Shown here: piece by piece, positions 59,364-64,000 of the stretch | Layout of the letters: every line of letters starts with the position of its first letter | Position numbering within the stretch: the first letter of the stretch is position 1 | From: Circinella minor | Lineage: Eukaryota > Mucoromycota > Mucoromycetes > Mucorales > Lichtheimiaceae | Direction of reading: 5' to 3' | DNA length: 64,000 nucleotides | Assembly: GCA_016758965.1 (NCBI GenBank) | Contig: JAEPRB010000161.1 | Coordinates: 1 to 64,000, forward strand | Notes under the pieces: generated by a model | What the model was told of the DNA's origin: nothing | Database searches by the model: none | The model's input: only the letters and a program-made list of their open reading frames with translations | Program-made: the position numbers and the translations under genes

Positions 59364-62281
59364 ATGTCTATCACGAAACGAGACAGTTACAACATTCGTA
59401 TTTTAGGACAATCACTTTATGAAAATGTTGCTTCAAGTCGTGTTTTGATGGTTGGTGCAGGTGGTATTGGTTGTGAACTTTTGAAGAATCTTGTACTTTC
59501 AGGATTCAAAAACATTGAAGTGGTAAGTTGTTAAGTGGTAAGTGGTGTGTGCGTGTTTTTATCTTTTTTTATTTTACACATGTCAAGACAGGAAACATGT
59601 GCTATTGATTTTTTTCTATCATTATAAATTATTGTAGTTACATAACACTAATTCATTCCTTTTTTTTAAAAAAAAACTTTCAACAATAGATTGATTTAGA
59701 CACGATTGATATTTCCAACTTGAATCGACAGTTTTTATTTCAAAAGCAACACGTGAAAAAATCAAAAGCTCATGTAAGACTCTTTTTCCTTTTATCAAAT
59801 TTAAACAACTTTAATATCATAAATATAAAAGCACAGTTTCTTTCATTTTTTTTTCGTTGATCTAAAATATATGTTCATTATAATATAGGTAGCAAAAGAG
59901 TCCGCCCTCAAATTCAATCCGAACGTCAATATCACATCATATCAAGCTAATATCAAAGATCCTGAATTCAGCGTTACTTGGTTTTCTCAATTTACTATTG
60001 TATTTAATGCATTGGATAATTTAGGTATATAAGGAAAATAACATACGAAATATATATAGTATAAGTTAAGTTGACATATTTGTATATAGAGGCTCGTCGA
60101 CATGTCAACGAAATGTGTTTGGCAGCTGATGTACCATTAGTAGAGTCAGGTACGACTGGTTATCTTGGTCAAGCCTATGTCATTAAAAAGGTGAGAGGAA
60201 AAATTAGGAACTATTTTATCATCTTTTTTACAATCCTAACATACATACTGCACGGATAGAACGTCACCGAATGTTTTGTTTGTGAACCAAAACCAACACC
60301 TACTACATTCCCTGTTTGTACAATTCGTAGTACTCCTAGCGCACCTATTCATTGTATTGTTTGGGCAAAAAGCTATCTTTTCAAGTAAACTATTATCACT
60401 TTTTCAAAAGAAAAAAAAATATACAAAAGTATTAAATGATAAAAGAGTAGAGAATGTGAAAACTAAAAAAAAAAGTGGTATGTTTATAGTCAATTATTCG
60501 GTAACTCTGAAGAAGAAGAAGAGGATTTGCAAGTAAAAGATTCAGATAAAGAAAATGGTAATTTTTTCAATGTGGATGAATTTATGAAGGGTGTTTTAAT
60601 GGAAAATGAATAACATTGTATGAATTAACTATATGTGGGTGTAATCTAGCTGAAGAACTTGAAGCATTATCTCGAGAAACCGAAGAATTAAAACAAATCA
60701 AAGCTGCGATGGGAACTGATGCATATGCACAAAAAGTATTTGACAAGGTTTTTACATCCGATATTGAACGATTATTATCTATGGATTCCATGTGGGAACA
60801 TCGTGAAAAACCTACTGCTTTGTTTTTCAATGATATCGAAAAAGAAGTAGATGATAAATCTAAAAATGTGACTGAAAGTGGATTGAGAGATCAACGAGTA
60901 TGGAGTTTGAAAGAGTGTCTTGATATGTTTAAGGATAGGTATAATATAAAAAAAAAAGAGTTTTTATCTATTTTTTATGTGAAAAACAGAAGAAATAGAA
61001 ATAGATGAAGATTAATATAATTTATTGAAAATATAGTGTTGAAAGATTATCAAAGAGATTACAAGAACTTAAGGAAAAGAATAATGATGCTATTTTATCT
61101 TTTGATAAAGATGATGAAGATGCAATGGACTTCGTTACTGCTACAGCAAATCTTCGTGCACATATATTTCATATCCCACAAAAGAGTAGATTTGAAGTTA
61201 AATGTAAGCTAAATTTTAGATATAGACAAAGATATAGAAAGTGTAATGATATATGTAGAAGACTAATATATATATATAACTACACATAATTAGCTATGGC
61301 AGGTAATATTATACCAGCTATTGCAACTACTAATGCTATTATTGCTGGTATAGCTGTAATGAAAGGATTTGCTGTACTTCGTGGTCAGGTTGATAAAATT
61401 AAACGAGTATGTATATTCATTTTATTTAAAATATCACAACAATCTTATGAAAATAAAAAGAATAGAAAGGAAGATAAAAAAAAATACTAAAAATGATTTG
61501 AAAATAGACATATCTGACAACAGTTGGCCGACAACGACCTTTACTTATGTTGGAAGATCCACCTAAACCAAATCCTGAATGTAAAGTGTGTCAAACAGTT
61601 ACTGCGATGGTAAACGTTGATTTCAAACGAGCCAAATTAAGCGATCTTTTGGAAATCGCTATTGTTAAAGGTGCTAGTCTTGATATTGAAGAAGTAACAG
61701 TTATGAATGGAAACAAGTAAGCCCTAGATCTACACATATATACATATAAGAAAAGAATTTAGGACTGATTAAAATACTTACCCTCATTTTTTTTTCTGTG
61801 TTTTGCAGGATTGTTTATGATGTCGATCTGGATGATAATTTACAGACCCTTATAAAAGATTTGGGTATAACAACTGGCAAGATTCTTCGGGTTGTATCGG
61901 ATGATGGGGATGAGATTGATTTAGTGCTGCAGGGGGTGTATGTACAATTTAATTTCATTTATCTTTTTTTTTTCTTTATCATATAATACATATTTTCTAC
62001 TATTTGCATAAAATTGATAGAAAAATAATTTATAAATTATTTGTTTATATTCATTTATATATACATATAGAGATGATGCCGACTCTGTTGTTGAAGTAAT
62101 TGGTGGATCCATCCAAAAGAAGGAAAAGAAGTTGACACCCACTTCTTCAGTACTTGGAGAAAAACGCCAATTACCATCGACTGAATCCATAGCTGAAGCA
62201 AGTTCAAGTAAACGACCAAGATTAGAAGATCCTAGTATTGTAATACTTGATGATGATGATGATACAATTCTACTTGATTAA
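59364..62281 (+). CDS. UBA2: SUMO-activating enzyme subunit 2 (UBA2)
   Basis: Twelve exons join in phase to about 596 residues: 59364-59522, 59690-59773, 59889-60024, 60090-60190, 60260-60384, 60490-60557, 60650-60938, 61037-61203, 61294-61406, 61508-61716, 61809-61937 and 62071-62281. UBA2 with AOS1 adenylates SUMO and takes it as a thioester for transfer to UBC9. The nucleotide-binding loop is [13 protein letters not shown], the metal/ATP region is [16 protein letters not shown], and the catalytic cysteine lies in [20 protein letters not shown]. Zinc ligands are CFVC (exon 5) and CKVC (exon 10). A ubiquitin-like domain follows ([19 protein letters not shown]). The tail holds [18 protein letters not shown], a nuclear signal followed by a likely SUMO-interacting motif (IVIL plus acidic run). 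No lesions were seen. Confidence 0.97.
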
Positions 62282-62532
62282 TCAGTATAATCGTTATTCT
62301 CGTTTTTTATCATTTTTTTTTTCAAAAAATAGGCGCAGCTTGTTACACATGCGTGCATAATTCATTTTCATTATGCCACTTAGCTAGCTACTCCCTCCTG
62401 AGAAACTCTCTCACACTCATATTATCCCATACACATACACATAATATACAAGTAACTCCCACACGCATTATTTCATTTAACTCAACTCCTCTTTTTTTTC
62501 ACTTTTTATTTCTTTTATAAAAATAATAAAAA

Positions 62533-63565
62533 ATGGTAAATATCCAACAAGATATCAAACGAGCGCGCGATGAGACAGAGGAGTATGATTTACAACAGCA
62601 ACAACAACGAAAGCGTCGATCCTCAAATCATAAATCATCCATAATAACATCATCAATAATTCATGACTTTACTTTGAAGGCCTATACTCATCAACATGGT
62701 ATTGTTGACGTGCAGCTTTCCAAAATATTAACAGATTTTAAATGTGCTGTGTTATTTTGTTATGGACATGACTTGTAAGTTTATATTCTTATGACAGTTT
62801 AATAATAGAAACAATATACTAACGCGTTTGGTTATTCGACCTTTACAATTCAAAAGTACCGAACAAGCTGAAAACGATCTACGATTGATCGAGTACGATT
62901 GGCAATTTTTTTTTTTTTGTTTTTTTGCAAGATCGAATCAAAAAGACAATGATCTCATCGCTTTTTTTTCCCTTGTTTAATGTTAGAGAAAACGTGGGAA
63001 GGTTAATACATACATACCAAACAGCACCACTTGCCTTGTCAACTGATCATTTTCAAGTTCATTATGCTTTTGCCTGTTCTCCAAATGGGTTGAAATTCAA
63101 GCCTACTTTCCCATTAAGTAAAAAAAAAAAAAATCCAGCTAAAAATGAATATGTTTTTGTATAACCATAGTAATAACGAGACTTTTGAATTTTTTTTTTG
63201 TTTGATTAGTTTCAGACCACGTGCGTTTAATAACAAATCACTTGGGAATACTTAATCGGGAACAAGGTTGTTCGAAAAGGTAAATAAATAATAAATAGAT
63301 TATGGAGATAATTACTTGAACAGCTAATACGTATTACAAAATAGAGCTATTTTTATAATGGATTCAATGAGAAATCTGTATCAAACGATTCATTTACAAG
63401 AAAATGAACCGTTTCCGATGACAACCGTCATCAGCATGGTAACTATTTTTTATTCTTTCTTCAAAACAAGTTATATGTGTGTGAGAGCATGATTTTTCGT
63501 GCGAAATACTAATTGTAATTTTATGTAAACATTCTTAGGTTGCGTCTTGTGTCACAAATACGTAG
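62533..63565 (+). CDS. Peroxiredoxin-like thioredoxin-fold protein
   Basis: Reliable exons: 62533-62774, 62987-63117, 63210-63279, 63345-63438 and 63539-63565. A second exon between 62775 and 62986 is uncertain (probably from about 62859, TEQAENDLRLIEYDW). After a basic Gln-rich N-terminus (QQQQQRKRRSS, NLS-like) come DFTLKAYTHQHGIVDVQLSK and FKCAVLFCYGHDL. Then come PLALSTDHFQVHYAFA, FPLISDHVRLITNHLGILNR and EQGCSKRAIFIMDSM. The FPLISD...LGILNREQG.SKRAIFI block is the C-terminal half of PrxQ/AhpE-type peroxiredoxins, which reduce peroxides. I could not place the usual T-x-x-C peroxidatic site, so activity is uncertain. The basic N-terminus suggests a nuclear enzyme like yeast Dot5. Confidence 0.65.
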
Positions 63566-64000
63566 CATCCCAATACAATTATAAATTGTATCTTTTTCAT
63601 TTTTTTTAATTGCATTACTATCAATTACTTTCACGCATAACTCGAAAAAAAAACAAAGTTATCATTACGTACCAATTATCATTTTTATAACAGGGTAGAA
63701 GTACTGTACTATCTTTCACATATCATTTAACTTTCTATCATTTTTCATTTCATTTCTGTGGAACGTATTCACATATCATATTCTTTTCTCAATAAAACAA
63801 TTAATTTTTTTCTATGGCCAGATTGAGCTTTGTGAATAACAAATATTATATATATATACTAGTGATCTTAAACTGTTTATATTTTTTATAAATTAGATTT
63901 ATTTATTTTTGAAATAAAAATATGACACATCCTTTTTTTATTATTATTACTATTATTATTAAAAAAAAATAATGGGTCATTAAAAAGAAAGAAAAAACAC
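63566..64000. other. Terminal intergenic sequence
   Basis: AT-rich, with ATT repeats near 63940-63960. No gene was seen before the window edge. Confidence 0.5.

Overview
The window looks like nuclear DNA of a filamentous fungus, most likely an early-diverging one of the Mucorales type. It is strongly A+T rich and full of homopolymer and AT/CT microsatellites. Protein genes are cut by many short introns, mostly 50 to 120 bases, with GTAAGT-like donors, CTAA-type branch sites and TAG/CAG acceptors. Orthologous eukaryotic core genes are packed tightly on both strands. The lineage call rests on protein resemblance and gene style, not on any search. Exon joins given here were checked by reading phase across each intron by hand.

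Layout. 1-9.3 kb is transposon-rich: a Tc1/mariner-like element with a frameshifted transposase runs off the left edge, then a dead LINE, a two-exon C2H2 zinc-finger gene (minus), a small two-exon membrane-protein candidate (plus), and a 1.27-kb pogo-like element bounded by TA and inverted repeats, all inside a larger inverted repeat. 9.3-11.6 kb is a broken cytochrome P450 gene.

11.9-41 kb is an ordinary gene-dense block: a TPR/F-box/LRR-like protein, a tail-anchored-type membrane protein, MRE11, a multi-pass RING-H2 protein, condensin SMC2 (14 exons), an AVL9-family trafficking protein (15 exons), TMA7, geranylgeranyl diphosphate synthase, a Sel1-repeat protein, a DUF4504/UPF0739 protein, and a 39-residue zinc-knuckle ORF.

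41-59 kb is accessory DNA. It holds two broken copies of a gene family with a possible PD-(D/E)XK-like motif, with a decayed PIF/Harbinger transposon between them. It also holds a six-unit 152-bp tandem repeat, a 1.38-kb TA-flanked element with long inverted repeats, an unrecognised five-exon gene, an unrecognised single-exon membrane-type protein, two phase-compatible exons of an unknown minus-strand gene, and a broken dienelactone-hydrolase gene.

59.3-63.6 kb returns to core genes: UBA2 (SUMO E1 subunit, 12 exons) and a peroxiredoxin-like gene.

The intact genes serve separate processes: DNA-break repair and chromosome condensation (MRE11, SMC2), SUMO activation (UBA2), late secretion (AVL9), isoprenoid and carotenoid precursor supply (GGPP synthase), translation (TMA7). 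I see no operon-like or pathway cluster. The most unusual material lies in the 43.9-51.4 kb accessory block.
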